A stretch of 64,000 nucleotides of DNA from positions 124,001 through 188,000 of the forward strand of contig JAXLQU010000001.1 in assembly GCA_046331425.1 (NCBI GenBank). Direction: 5' to 3'. This document shows positions 16,401 through 25,568 of the stretch, one piece after another. This DNA is from JANNUT01 sp046331425 (lineage in GTDB: Bacteria > Acidobacteriota > Polarisedimenticolia > J045). The notes under the pieces were generated by a model, which saw nothing but the letters and a program-made list of their open reading frames with translations, was not told the origin of the DNA and searched no databases. Numbering within the stretch: the first letter of the stretch is position 1; each line of letters starts with the position of its first letter. Position numbers and translations under genes: made by a program.

Positions 16401-16970
16401 ATGACACCCTTGGCGACGCTTGCTCTCCTCGCATCCGAGGGGGGCAGTAGTCCCGTGGAGAAGCTGCTCTCGGCGCAACCGGGAATCTGGTTGTGGACGC
16501 TGGGCATCTTCATCCTGCTGTTGCTGATTCTTTGGCGCTTCGGTTTCGGGATGATGATCGCCGCACTCGAACGCCGAGATCAGGCGATTCGTGGCGCGGT
16601 GGAGCAGGCCAAACGCGAGCGGCTCGATGCTGAACGACTCTTGGCAGAAGCCAAGGAGCAGGTAGCGCGGGCGCGTCGCGACGCGGCGGAAGCGGTCGCG
16701 CAGGCGCAGGCCGAGGCGACCCGCGAGCGCCAGAAGATCGTCGACTCGGCGCGCGAGGAGTACGACAAGACGGTGGCTCGCGGCCGCGAGCAGATCGCCA
16801 ATGAAACGAAAGCCGCTTTGTCGCAAATCCGCGGTGCCGTGGCGGGCCTGGCGCTCGACGTTGCCGGCAAACTGATGCAGCGCTCGATGGACGCTCCAGC
16901 TCAGCGCGAGATGGCTGAGAAGTTCGTGGCAGAGCTGGAGGCTGCGAAGAAGCAGCAGCCGTCGGCTTGA
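16401..16970 (+). CDS. atpF: ATP synthase F0 subunit b
   Basis: Peripheral stalk subunit, 189 aa. One membrane helix (IWLWTLGIFILLLLILWRF, about residues 30-48) is followed by a long charged coiled coil (residues 60-165) full of Ala, Arg and Glu, typical of subunit b. GGAGG lies 6 bases before ATG 16401, so the earlier in-frame TTG at 16383 is not needed. It is the last gene of the F0 operon; a terminator follows and no atpH, A, G, D or C gene is present. Only one b-type gene is visible. Confidence 0.93.
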   Translation: MTPLATLALLASEGGSSPVEKLLSAQPGIWLWTLGIFILLLLILWRFGFGMMIAALERRDQAIRGAVEQAKRERLDAERLLAEAKEQVARARRDAAEAVAQAQAEATRERQKIVDSAREEYDKTVARGREQIANETKAALSQIRGAVAGLALDVAGKLMQRSMDAPAQREMAEKFVAELEAAKKQQPSA

Positions 16971-16996
16971 TAGCGTTGTCATTGAATCGTTGACCC

Positions 16997-17021
16997 GGGG
17001 CGCCTCGCGGCGCCCCGTTTC
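16997..17021 (+). terminator. Terminator of the F0 operon
   Basis: An 8-bp GC stem (GGGGCGCC with GGCGCCCC) closes on the loop TCGC and is followed by GTTTC, 26 bases after the atpF stop. The T-run is short, but the stem is strong and well placed. Confidence 0.75.
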
Positions 17022-17032
17022 ATCTCGGTCGA

Positions 17033-17192
17033 CTACCACGCGTAACCAAAAGCAACGGCGCAACGGAGGGTGTTGAGGTCAAACACGTCGTCGCCGTCGA
17101 ATTCGCACCGGACGCCGCCGCCCACATGCCAGCGCGTCGAGATCGTCCGCTCCAATCCTGCCTCCAGATACCTTTCGACGATGCCTCCTAGC
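17033..17192 (-). pseudogene. Possible 3' remnant of an outer-membrane beta-barrel gene
   Basis: Directly after the B3/B4-domain gene, in another frame, about 50 codons read IVERYLEAGLERTIS, TRWHVGGGVRCEF and LRCAVAFGYAW before a stop. Alternating hydrophobic strands and an aromatic last residue are typical of the end of a Gram-negative outer-membrane barrel. No complete barrel gene precedes it, because the upstream sequence is occupied by the other gene, so it would be a truncated remnant. The evidence is only compositional; a chance reading frame is possible. Confidence 0.3.
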
Positions 17193-17864
17193 TCAGGGGA
17201 GAACCGCCGAAATTGCGCGGGCTGCGAGGTACGCCTCGACGCGTTCACGCAACCATGCAACCCACCGATCGATCGTCTGGATGTTCTGGTCGACCGGCGC
17301 GAACATCACGAACCAAAAGTGTGTGGTCGACTCGGTCACAGCAGTTCGCAGTGAGTCTGCCGATGGATTCCCAAACGGCCCGAGATCGTCGGCAATGGTC
17401 AGTCCACCCTCCAATTGGATTTCGGGCTTGCGGATGCCCGCGTACGATTCCCCTGGCCGACCCCGGCGCACGCTCAACGCCCCGAGAGGGCTGAGCTTGT
17501 CGACGTCGTAGAGTCCGACGGGCAGGCCTGATATCAGCGCCCACAGATTGGCCAGGTCGACCGCAGGGTGCACCTGCGGAAAGTCATCGCCGCGCAGCAG
17601 CCGCCGCATGAGCGCCTCGGGACTGGGCCGATGACGAGTGGGATCGATGCCGAGCGCGTGATAGAGCGCTCTGGCCGGTTTCAACAGTTCGATCTCCCCG
17701 GCGCTCTTTCCCGCATGATCGTGACGCATCCGCGCGACATGAGTCGCGATCTCGAGCCCGAGTTCATGGCTGGCCTCGGGTGGTGGCGTGCCCCACGCCT
17801 CGACCAGACCCAGTGAGATCAACTGTTGCGTTTCTTGATCGCGGCTGACCCGATCGAGGATCAA
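17193..17864 (-). CDS. B3/B4 domain protein (PheT beta-3/4-like)
   Basis: 223 aa cytosolic protein related to the B3/B4 tRNA-editing module of phenylalanyl-tRNA synthetase beta chains, found as a free-standing protein in many bacteria. The signature includes IGIDPTRHRPSPEALMRRLL (here starting LGIDP), then DLANLWALISGLPVGLYDVD, then GEIQL-like KPEIQLEGG and the C-terminal FWFVMFAPVDQNIQT. Such stand-alone proteins are thought to act on misacylated tRNA or amino-acid analogues, but few have been tested. It is divergent from the Ser/Thr kinase gene; a short palindrome lies between them at 17890-17908. Confidence 0.85.
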   Translation of the reverse strand: MILDRVSRDQETQQLISLGLVEAWGTPPPEASHELGLEIATHVARMRHDHAGKSAGEIELLKPARALYHALGIDPTRHRPSPEALMRRLLRGDDFPQVHPAVDLANLWALISGLPVGLYDVDKLSPLGALSVRRGRPGESYAGIRKPEIQLEGGLTIADDLGPFGNPSADSLRTAVTESTTHFWFVMFAPVDQNIQTIDRWVAWLRERVEAYLAARAISAVLP

Positions 17865-17889
17865 GCTCCCTCCTGCCGTCGCGGCGATT

Positions 17890-17908
17890 GCAGCTTAGAT
17901 TAAGCTGC
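17890..17908. promoter_or_regulatory. Inverted repeat in the divergent B3/B4 - kinase intergenic region
   Basis: Perfect 8-base arms (GCAGCTTA and TAAGCTGC) around a GAT spacer, midway in the 72-bp gap between two divergently transcribed genes and 28 bases before the kinase start. Symmetry and position suggest an operator for a dimeric regulator. No T-run follows, so a terminator is unlikely. Confidence 0.5.
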
Positions 17909-17936
17909 CACTGGCCTGGAACCTGGGACCTACTAG

Positions 17937-19946
17937 ATGACACCTTCCGACGCGCCGCAAACGATCGGCCGTTATGAAATCCGAGAACGCCTGGGCCGCG
18001 GGGCCGTGGGTGAGGTCTTCCTCGCGCGCGATCCGCTGCTGGATCGATACGTCGCCATCAAAGTGCTGTCGGTGCTGGGTGGGCTACCGTCCGACGAGCA
18101 GCAAGAGGTTCGGGCTCGCTTCCAGCGTGAAGCACGTGCCGCAGCAGCGCTTTCGCACCCCTCGATCGTGACGATTCATGACGTTGGCGAGCATCAGGGT
18201 GTGCCGTTCATCGCGATGGAGTATCTGCGTGGTGTCACACTCGATCGCCACACCCGCAGCGGCCATCTCCTGCCGCAAACGCAGGTTCTGACCTGCGGTC
18301 GCCAGGCGGCGCTAGCGCTTGCCGAGGCTCACACGGCGGGGATCGTTCATCGCGACATCAAACCCGCCAATCTGATCTTGCTCGAGGACGGATCGTTGAA
18401 GGTTGCCGACTTCGGGCTAGCCAAAGATCCGCGAACGTCGTTGACCAGCGATCAATCGCTCTTGGGGACACCCAACTACATGTCTCCCGAACAGATCGCG
18501 GGGCGGCCGCTCGATGGTCGATCCGATCTGTTCTCGTTGGCGGTCTCGTTGTTCGAATTGATCACCGGCCATCGGCCGTTTGCGGGAGAGTCGATTTCCT
18601 CGGTGTTGTATCGCATCGTGAACGAGCCGCCGCGCAAGGTGAGCGAACTCACGCCCGGGGCGATGCCAGAGTTCGACGCGTTCTTCGATCGTGCGTTGGC
18701 CAAAGACCCGGGCCAGCGGTTTCCGAACGCGTCGGAATTTGCCAACGCGCTCGACCAGTTGCGCTCACGTTTGACTGGCGAATCGGCGCCGGCGCAGCGA
18801 CCGATACCAGCGCCACCGCGTCCAGCCGATCCGCTCAGCGCCACATCGCCCACGACCAGCGTGAACGCGATAGCGAAACGGACCCCGCGACGCCTGTGGC
18901 CGTACTCCGTGCCGTTCTTGCTCCTGATTGGATTGTCAGCTCTGTGGACCGCCCCGCGCTGGATCGGCTGGGATCCGCTCGGCGGACAACGAGTCCGTGT
19001 GGAGGATTGGTTGAGCTCCCACCTCGGCTCCGTCGGAGCGGCCGTCCGCATCAGTGAACCGGAGCGGGTCTATCAAATCGCCACCGTTCCTGCCGGGTTG
19101 CGACTCGAAAGCTCGCCGCCAGGGTTGATCGATGAGGAGGGCCGGCTCCGTATCAGAGGCAAACTCGCCACTCCGATACAGATCGGGATCAACGATCCGT
19201 GCTGGGTTGGAACGGCCTCGGTAAACGGCGGCGAAACGCTCGAGAGAATTCAACTCGACGCACAACCGGCGCGCGTTCGGATTCCACTGGTGAGCGACCC
19301 GGCGGCGGCGATGGTGGCGCTCGATGGGGCGACACTGCAGTCCACGACGCCGGTCGAGTTGGATCTCGCGGTCTGTGACTCACATTCAGTGCAGATTTCG
19401 GCCTCCGGCCGCGTGACGGCGGAGATTGCGCTCACGGCTCGAGAGGTGGACCGCTGGCGCACCACGCTCTCGGCTGTTTCCCTGATCGCTGCTCAGGTTC
19501 CAACGGGCGTCCTGCGCATTCCAAAATCGGTCGAGTACTCGCTGGTCGTCGAGAACTCGGCTGGACAACGAGTCGGCGCGAGCGGTTCGAGCATCACATT
19601 GCCGGTGGGGAAGCAGCGACTGACCTTGCGTGCGCCCAGCGTCCTTTACGAGGAGCGGATCTTGGTAGAGATCGCGGCAGGAACGAAGACACTGCAGCAC
19701 AATCTCCCGAAACTAGGGATGCTTACCGTCTTCGCGGTGCCTCCTGGAGGTCGTGTGCTGATGCACAGCGCGGATCATGAGGCGATCGAGGTGGGAACCA
19801 CACCGCTCCAGGAAAAGGCAGTGGTGGAGGGGGAGTACACCGTGATCGTCGAACATCCTGACGGTGCCGGGACGGTGAAACGGGCAGTGCGCGTGACGGC
19901 GGGACGTACCGAAACTCTCAAGATCGGCAAGGACCAATGGCGCTGA
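17937..19946 (+). CDS. Membrane Ser/Thr protein kinase with PEGA-like C-terminal domain
   Basis: 669 aa Hanks-type kinase. Kinase domain at about residues 12-275: GRGAVGEV loop, AIKVL with Lys42, HRDIKPANL (HRD about 138), DFGLAK (about 158) and the activation-segment GTPNYMSPEQ. All catalytic residues are intact, so it should be active. A Pro-rich juxtamembrane stretch leads to one transmembrane helix at about 320-337. The extracytoplasmic part, about 330 residues, contains beta-rich repeats ending in a PEGA-type block (LTVFAVPPGGRVLM, then GTTPLQEKAVVEGEYTV). The stop overlaps the next gene (start 19937) by ten bases. Neighbours are exported TPR and PEGA-type proteins, then a two-component pair, suggesting an envelope-sensing pathway; the signal is unknown. 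Confidence 0.95.
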   Translation: MTPSDAPQTIGRYEIRERLGRGAVGEVFLARDPLLDRYVAIKVLSVLGGLPSDEQQEVRARFQREARAAAALSHPSIVTIHDVGEHQGVPFIAMEYLRGVTLDRHTRSGHLLPQTQVLTCGRQAALALAEAHTAGIVHRDIKPANLILLEDGSLKVADFGLAKDPRTSLTSDQSLLGTPNYMSPEQIAGRPLDGRSDLFSLAVSLFELITGHRPFAGESISSVLYRIVNEPPRKVSELTPGAMPEFDAFFDRALAKDPGQRFPNASEFANALDQLRSRLTGESAPAQRPIPAPPRPADPLSATSPTTSVNAIAKRTPRRLWPYSVPFLLLIGLSALWTAPRWIGWDPLGGQRVRVEDWLSSHLGSVGAAVRISEPERVYQIATVPAGLRLESSPPGLIDEEGRLRIRGKLATPIQIGINDPCWVGTASVNGGETLERIQLDAQPARVRIPLVSDPAAAMVALDGATLQSTTPVELDLAVCDSHSVQISASGRVTAEIALTAREVDRWRTTLSAVSLIAAQVPTGVLRIPKSVEYSLVVENSAGQRVGASGSSITLPVGKQRLTLRAPSVLYEERILVEIAAGTKTLQHNLPKLGMLTVFAVPPGGRVLMHSADHEAIEVGTTPLQEKAVVEGEYTVIVEHPDGAGTVKRAVRVTAGRTETLKIGKDQWR

Positions 19947-21406
19947 ACCAGAGCCGAACCGTTGGGGTGATCGCAGCGATGCTCTGCGGTGTGATCATGC
20001 CGGCGGGCGCGCAGTCAGCTCCCGCGGTAACGGACCGTCGTATCACCGCGGCACGCGAGTTGGAGAACTCGGGACAACTCGATGCGGCACGACAGCTTTA
20101 TCGGGAGATCGTCGCGTCGACAGCTCCTACGGAAGCGATTCCGGAAGCACTGCTTTCTCTGGCACGTTTGGCCTGGCCGGTTGACGATCCGGCGCGCCTC
20201 GGTCGTGAACCGGTGCCGCAGGGTCTGGCGCTCGAAGCTCGCACGCAACTCGAAACGTTGAGGGTCAAGTACGACCGGACACCTCAAGCAGCAGAAGCAC
20301 TCTGGCGATTGGCTCTGCTCGAACTCGAGCCCAGCTCGCCTTACTACGATCCAGTCGACGCCGCGGCCCAGCTAAGAACGCTCACCGTGATCGCTCCCGA
20401 TTCGCCTCGTGTACCTGCGGCACTCGTCTTGGCCGCCGAGACCGAGAGTCGTAACGGTCGCTTGACGCAAGCGGCACGGATTGCCCTCGATGTTGTCAGA
20501 CCCTCTGGTACCGAGGACAGCTCACGCGCGTGGCAAGCCCGGCCGATGCAGATCCTGCCACGCCACGCTACGGTGAGGCGCTGGAGTGCACTCGGCGCGC
20601 TGCGAACTGCAATGGTCCTACCGCACCGCCGGTGCGTGCGCGCCTGATCGTTCGCCAGCTGGAAACCGCACTGCGGGTGACCGTTACCACGCCGGTGGAA
20701 CTCGGCAGCGCCGCTGGCGCCGGAGACCTCAACTGCACGTTCGATAACGACGGCAAACTATGGATCGGCTCGCAGAAAGACGGGATGTTGATTGCTTTGC
20801 GCAATGACCGGATCGTGGAGAAGATCCCGCTGCCAGGGAACGCGAGCGGTTTCTGACGCGGGAGGCGCTGACCTCGTCGCTGGATCAAGAGCATCGCCCC
20901 GCCGGCGCCGGTGAGTACCTGCTACCGGCCGGTACCGAACCGATCTCGATCGCCCTTCTGGTGCGAAACTCGTTTGATTACCGATGCCGTGATACCAACC
21001 GCGTCATCCGCGTTGGCGCAGGTGGAAAGATCGAAGTGACGGCTTTACCTCCCAAGGCGGAGCCGATCAAGCTGCTGGCTACTCCGGAAGGGGGCGTGTG
21101 GGTGCTGGATGATAAGGCAACCGGCGCGCTGCACCACAGATTGCGCCGACGGGTGCCCTCCAGCGTACCATTTCGTTCGCGGGCTTGGCGACGCGAGTCG
21201 TCGATGACACGCGATTTCCGGGCAAGGCCGGCCTGCTCGACGCTAAGAGCGCCTCCGTCATCGTGGTTTCACCTGACGGGAAACCGCTGCAGACACCGCC
21301 GCAGCAGGGTGACGCGGCATTCGTCAGGCCCGCGGCGCTCGCGGTCGATCGATGGATCGGTGGCGGTCTACGACAGCAAACGAGGAAAATCGCATGGGCG
21401 CGCTAG
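19937..21406 (+). pseudogene. Exported TPR / propeller-like protein, broken by several frame changes
   Basis: The start overlaps the kinase gene. The N-terminus is a Sec signal (GVIAAMLCGVIMPAGAQS), followed by a TPR-like helical region (AARELENSGQLDAARQLYRE) up to about 20510. From there protein-like sequence continues only by changing frame: to a second frame until 20856 (FDNDGKLWIGSQKDGMLIAL), a third to about 21130 (NRVIRVGAGGKIEV, LLATPEGGVWVLDDKA), another to about 21345 (TISFAGLATRVVDDTRF), and two more short steps to a stop at 21406 (VAVYDSKRGKIAWAR). The C-terminal part resembles an NHL/WD-like propeller. Each change looks like a one-base gain or loss, and no internal stop lies within the coherent segments. 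Either recent inactivation or local sequence error; I favour error. Confidence 0.6.
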
Positions 21407-23434
21407 CGCGCGCTCTTTGGGTCCGCGTTGCCCGCGGCGTTGCCTTCCGTTGCCGGTGCGCAGTCGCTCAGCCTGATGTGCAGCCGGTGGCGAACCTCGA
21501 TCCGCTTTCAGCGTTGCAACAAGCCGAAAAACTGCTCGGTGAGGCCGAGTTCGAATCGGCATTGCAAGTGCGCGTGCCGTTGTTGCCGCGCTGCAACCCC
21601 GCCTGCACACCGCGCCCACAGGGCGAGCAACGTACGTGGCCGAGCGCGAGGTTACGACATCGAAGCACAGTGTCTGTTCAATCTCGGCCGACAGAAGGAA
21701 ATGCGCGACGCGATGGAGCAACTGCTCGCGTTGGTCCCTGGCTATCAGATCGATCGATCGACGGCCGGCCCGCGCATGGCCGAGGAACTCGAGCGGCGAC
21801 GCAAGGCGACCATCGGCACCATCGCCGTGCAGTGTGCGCCGGTCGCCTGCGACAGCATCGAGGTCGACGCCGGAGACCCGCAACCCTGAATGCCGAGAGT
21901 CGATACTTGAGCGGCGGGACGTCGCGTCCGATCGGGCCGGCGGAATTTCCAAGCACAGGATCTGCCGACGGTGCGTGTCATGCCCGGCGAAGTCTCGACC
22001 ATCAACGCCACGTTGCAGCAGGTCTCTCGCGACGTGGTGCTCGTCACCGATCCGCCCGGGGCAAGCGCTTCAGGATCGATGGTCGAGTTCAGCGTCAGCG
22101 CCGAGGCGAGGCCGCAGGCTCCAAACTCGTGACCATCCCAGAACTGACGCCGGGCGACGGGTGTCCTGGTGCTTACGGCGCCGTGCTGGCGTCGACGGAG
22201 CACCGGCTCGATCTATTCCTCGATGCCGGAACCGGGCCCGCTGGATCTTGGTGTACAAGCTGGCCGAAGCGCACGCCAGCATCGAACTCGCCCTGACCCG
22301 CGCCGTCGGTGAGTTGTTTATCGATGGCAAACCAGCCGTGGGGGCCAATCAGGTATGCCTCGGCGCGCGCGCCGTGTCGTGGTTTTCGGCCGGTCGGCGT
22401 GTGGTTCTCGACTGCCGAGCGAAGGAGAGTCGCTCGCCCTCACGCTGGAACCTCGGCCGACGCTGCTGCTGCTGCTGGCGCCGAGTGTGCTTCGCGGTTT
22501 TCCTTCGGATGCTTGGAATACTGTCGTGCCGACTGAGGATGTTTCCGATCTGCGGAGCACCGTCACGCGCCTGATTCCGCGAAATCAGCTTCCCGATCTT
22601 TCCGGGTTGGACCCGCGGTGAAGACACACTGGGCTTGCCGATCGATTGCGACTCGTCGCGCCCGAGGCCGACTTGGCTGCAGTCGTCGTAGATGCCCTGG
22701 ATCCATTGCAACCTGCGACTGGTGTGGTGTTGGTCGACGTTCGGCGTGGCGCATGGGAACTCACGGCGTGGCGCGGTGGAGACCAGGCGAAGCCGGAGTT
22801 GCTGGCTGAACTGAACCAGCCGTGGCCAATTTCACCAACCGTTGTTCGGGTTCGATCTGATCGATGACGGAACGGCCGCGCTTGTCGGCGGAGTACTGCC
22901 TGCTCTTCTGCCACGGCAAGCTGCTTTAAGGATGGATGACGTTGGCATCGATCGACGGGCGTCAACCACTCAACTGGCCGAGATAGTCCGCCAGCAAAGG
23001 CTTCAACCAATGGCGCCACTACGCCGTCGCTCAGTTTCGGATCGCAGCGAATCGAGACGCACCACCCGTCACGACGATCGCAGTTCCACGCCACCAGCGC
23101 TTGCCGGCAAATCGCTGCTTCTCAGTTGCACGCTGTGAGGTTCTGCGGGTCGCGGGTGACCTGGGCTTCAACGATGGCGTGTGCGGTCCATGCCGGATGA
23201 CGGTGGCACTAGACGCGACGAAGAGGCCGCGACGACGCTCGATCGCGCCGCCATCGATGTCAACGCCGATCCAGCGGGCGATGCGCGGCACCGTCGCCTT
23301 CGAACTCGAGAGATCGCTGCGGCGAACCGGTCGCACTGATTACGCCGAGGAAGCATGGGCGGTGGATCACCGTACTGGTCAAGCAGCCTGATATGGAGGT
23401 CGCAACGGTCCACCGCTGCGCCATGCTGCGTTGA
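21394..23434 (+). pseudogene. Exported PEGA-type protein(s), broken by many frame changes
   Basis: A new start overlaps the preceding stop. Coherent pieces in changing frames are a signal-like LPAALPSVAGAQS; VANLDPLSALQQAEKLLGEA; a helical block at about 21660-21850 (FNLGRQKEMRDAMEQLLAL); PEGA-like strands at about 21968-22070 (DVVLVTDPPGAS) and 22110-22320 (VGELFIDGKPAVG); a hydrophobic helix near 22460 (TLLLLLAPSVL); then RLVAPEADLAAVVVDALDP (about 22650), IDDGTAALVGGVLPALLP (about 22855) and an end reading KHGRWITVLVKQPDMEV, stopping at 23434. There are roughly ten frame changes in 2 kb, so it is uncertain whether this is one gene or two. It links the kinase operon to the two-component genes. 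Confidence 0.5.
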
Positions 23435-23524
23435 CGCCGTCGCCTCAATCTCGACAAGGCAACTCCCCCCGTCTTCGGCGCAGTTGGCGTTCCACGATCC
23501 GATTCGGTTCGAGACCTGGCGCAG

Positions 23525-24130
23525 ATGAGCCAGCCCCCACAGCACGACCCCTTCGGCACGACTGCGGTTGTAGCGCTCCTCGATTTCATCGAGCGCCCTG
23601 CGGCGGTCGTTGCCGCCGGTGGGTCCATCTTGGGAAGCAACGGGGCGTTTCTGCGCTTGGCCGAGACGTTGGGGGATCCGGCGCCGGTAAGCCTTCGAGC
23701 GGTGCTTTCGGCCGAGGCGCTTGCTGAAGTAGAACAGAGCGTCGATCCCGCGTGTTCGGCGCGCGCGCGAAAAGCTCTTGGCTGTGTCGATGGGCTGCGC
23801 CGCCCTGTACGCGTTGAGCGAATCGGGCGTGCCGATGCGCCTCCGGACTGCGCGGCAACACTGGTCGTAATCGAACTCTCGAGCGACGAGGGCGCCTGGC
23901 CGGTATCGACACGAGCCGAAGCGCTGCTGCGACACGATCTGGCGGGACCGCTCACGGCAATTCTGGGCACTGCAGAAATGATCTTGCAGCTCGATCCGAA
24001 TCTGCCAGCCGAGACGCAGGAGAAGATCACACAGATTCTCGAAAACTGTACCCGCATGTCTCAACTCCTTTCCGCTTCGCGCCTCCGCGAAGAGGGCGAT
24101 CCACGCCAAGGAATCCCTGATGAGTTCTAG
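23525..24130 (+). CDS. PAS-HisKA protein lacking a kinase ATPase domain
   Basis: 201 aa. An N-terminal PAS-like region of about 120 residues (ALLDFIERPAAVVAAGGSIL, GSNGAFLRLAETLG) is followed by a HisKA dimerisation/phosphoacceptor block: LRHDLAGPLTAILGTAEMIL with the H-box His, then ETQEKITQILENCTRMSQLL. The protein ends right there, without the HATPase domain that normally follows, although the next gene starts inside its 3' end (11-base overlap). It could receive phosphate from another kinase, act as a phosphotransferase, or control the regulator downstream. The ATG at 23525 is taken as the start. The truncation may be native or, given the frame-broken sequence just upstream, a result of sequence error; the overlap with an intact regulator favours native. 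Confidence 0.8.
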   Translation: MSQPPQHDPFGTTAVVALLDFIERPAAVVAAGGSILGSNGAFLRLAETLGDPAPVSLRAVLSAEALAEVEQSVDPACSARARKALGCVDGLRRPVRVERIGRADAPPDCAATLVVIELSSDEGAWPVSTRAEALLRHDLAGPLTAILGTAEMILQLDPNLPAETQEKITQILENCTRMSQLLSASRLREEGDPRQGIPDEF

Positions 24131-25568
24131 TACAGCCGCACGTCGCGCGGGTCGTGGCCGAATCTTGGTGCTGGATGATGATCGCGCATTGTTGAGGATG
24201 ACTTCTGAATTCCTCAGGAGCATAGGCCACGACGTCGAGGAGGTCAGCACACTCGAACAGGCCCGCATGCGGGTCAAGGCGCGTCCCTACGATGTCGTAC
24301 TCACTGATTTGGTTTTGGATCGCGGCACAGGATTGGAACTCCTCAAAGATGTGCGCGATGCCGAGATGAGGTGCGAGGTCATCATCATGACCGGGCACGG
24401 CGGTGTCGATGCTGCGATAGAAGCAATCAAGGGCGGTGCCTATGACTTCGTGACGAAGCCGGTCTCGCTTGCTCGTTTGCAGATCGATGTCGACAAGGCC
24501 TTGGAGAAGGTTCGGCTGCAAGACGACCTGCGCGAGTTGTCGAGAGACTCGCGTACCCGGTTCGGTGGATTGACGGGGATGTCCTCGACGATGCGATCGC
24601 TGTTTGCTCTCCTGGATCGAGTCTCTGCTGCCGACAGCAACGTGCTCCTACTCGGCGAGTCGGGCACCGGCAAGGACGTAGCGGCCCGTGCTATTCACGA
24701 TGCCTCGCCGAGACGAAACGGACCTTTCGTTGCCGTTCACTGTGGGGCGTTACCGGCTGAGCTTCTGGAGAGCGAACTGTTTGGCCACGTGCGAGGTTCG
24801 TTCACCAGTGCCGACCGAGACCGGAAAGGACTTTTCCTGGCTGCGAACGGCGGGACGATATTCCTCGATGAGTTGGGGACAGCTCCGCTGTCCGTTCAAG
24901 TAAAACTGTTGCGCGTGCTGCAGGAGAGAGTCGTTCGCCCCGTTGGAAGCGAGAGCGCCTCGCCGGTGGATGTGCGGGTCGTGGCCGCGACAAACGCAGA
25001 CCTCGATGTCGAGATCGCAGCGGGGCGATTCCGGCAAGACCTCTACTACCGGCTCGCGACCTTCGTGGTCGAACTGCCACCCTTGCGCGATCGGCGCGAG
25101 GACCTTCCCGTGCTCGTCGCGGAGTTGATGGAGCGGATCGCTACCCGCACCGGGAGGCGCGTGACGCTCTCGGCAGGTGCGCTCGGCAGGCTCGTCGCCT
25201 ATGACTGGCCGGGAAACATTCGCGAACTCGAACATGTCCTCGAGCAAGCCACCATCCTCGCGCATGGAACCACTGTTCGCTCCGAGGATTTGGCGCTTGC
25301 AACCCCGGGTCCGGCCGAGAAGATCATGACCCTCGAAGAGCTCGAGAGCGGTCATATCCGGCGGGTGATCGGGATCTGCGCCGGCAACAAGCAGCGGGCG
25401 GCCAGGATGCTAGGGATTCCTCGAGCGAGCCTATATCGCAAGCTCGAACGCTACGGAATCGAAGAGCCGCGGCTGAAAGCGCCCGATCACGCCTCCATCC
25501 CCACGCCGGCCTCCACAGGGTCAGCGACGAGTGCCGCTGTCCCAGCCAGACCTGACTTCGCCTCCTAG
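24120..25568 (+). CDS. NtrC-type response regulator with altered GAFTGA loop
   Basis: 482 aa. Receiver domain at residues 13-130 with acidic LDDD, phosphoacceptor Asp63 in LTDLVLD and conserved Lys in VTKPVS. AAA+ domain at about 150-380: Walker A GESGTGKD (about 179-186), Walker B GTIFLDELG, arginine-finger region FRQDLYYRL. A Fis-type helix-turn-helix lies near 415-445 (GNKQRAARMLGIPRASLYRKLE). The sigma-54-contact loop is GSFTSA, not GAFTGA: the Thr is kept but the second Gly is Ser. Sigma-54 activation may therefore be reduced or absent. It overlaps the PAS-HisKA gene by 11 bases, so the two are almost certainly partners. Confidence 0.93.
   Translation: MSSSTAARRAGRGRILVLDDDRALLRMTSEFLRSIGHDVEEVSTLEQARMRVKARPYDVVLTDLVLDRGTGLELLKDVRDAEMRCEVIIMTGHGGVDAAIEAIKGGAYDFVTKPVSLARLQIDVDKALEKVRLQDDLRELSRDSRTRFGGLTGMSSTMRSLFALLDRVSAADSNVLLLGESGTGKDVAARAIHDASPRRNGPFVAVHCGALPAELLESELFGHVRGSFTSADRDRKGLFLAANGGTIFLDELGTAPLSVQVKLLRVLQERVVRPVGSESASPVDVRVVAATNADLDVEIAAGRFRQDLYYRLATFVVELPPLRDRREDLPVLVAELMERIATRTGRRVTLSAGALGRLVAYDWPGNIRELEHVLEQATILAHGTTVRSEDLALATPGPAEKIMTLEELESGHIRRVIGICAGNKQRAARMLGIPRASLYRKLERYGIEEPRLKAPDHASIPTPASTGSATSAAVPARPDFAS

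Noticed and set aside
17180..17200. UGA at the end of the B3/B4 gene as a selenocysteine codon
   Set aside because: The sequence after the TGA in the same frame is not protein-like, so normal termination is the simpler reading.
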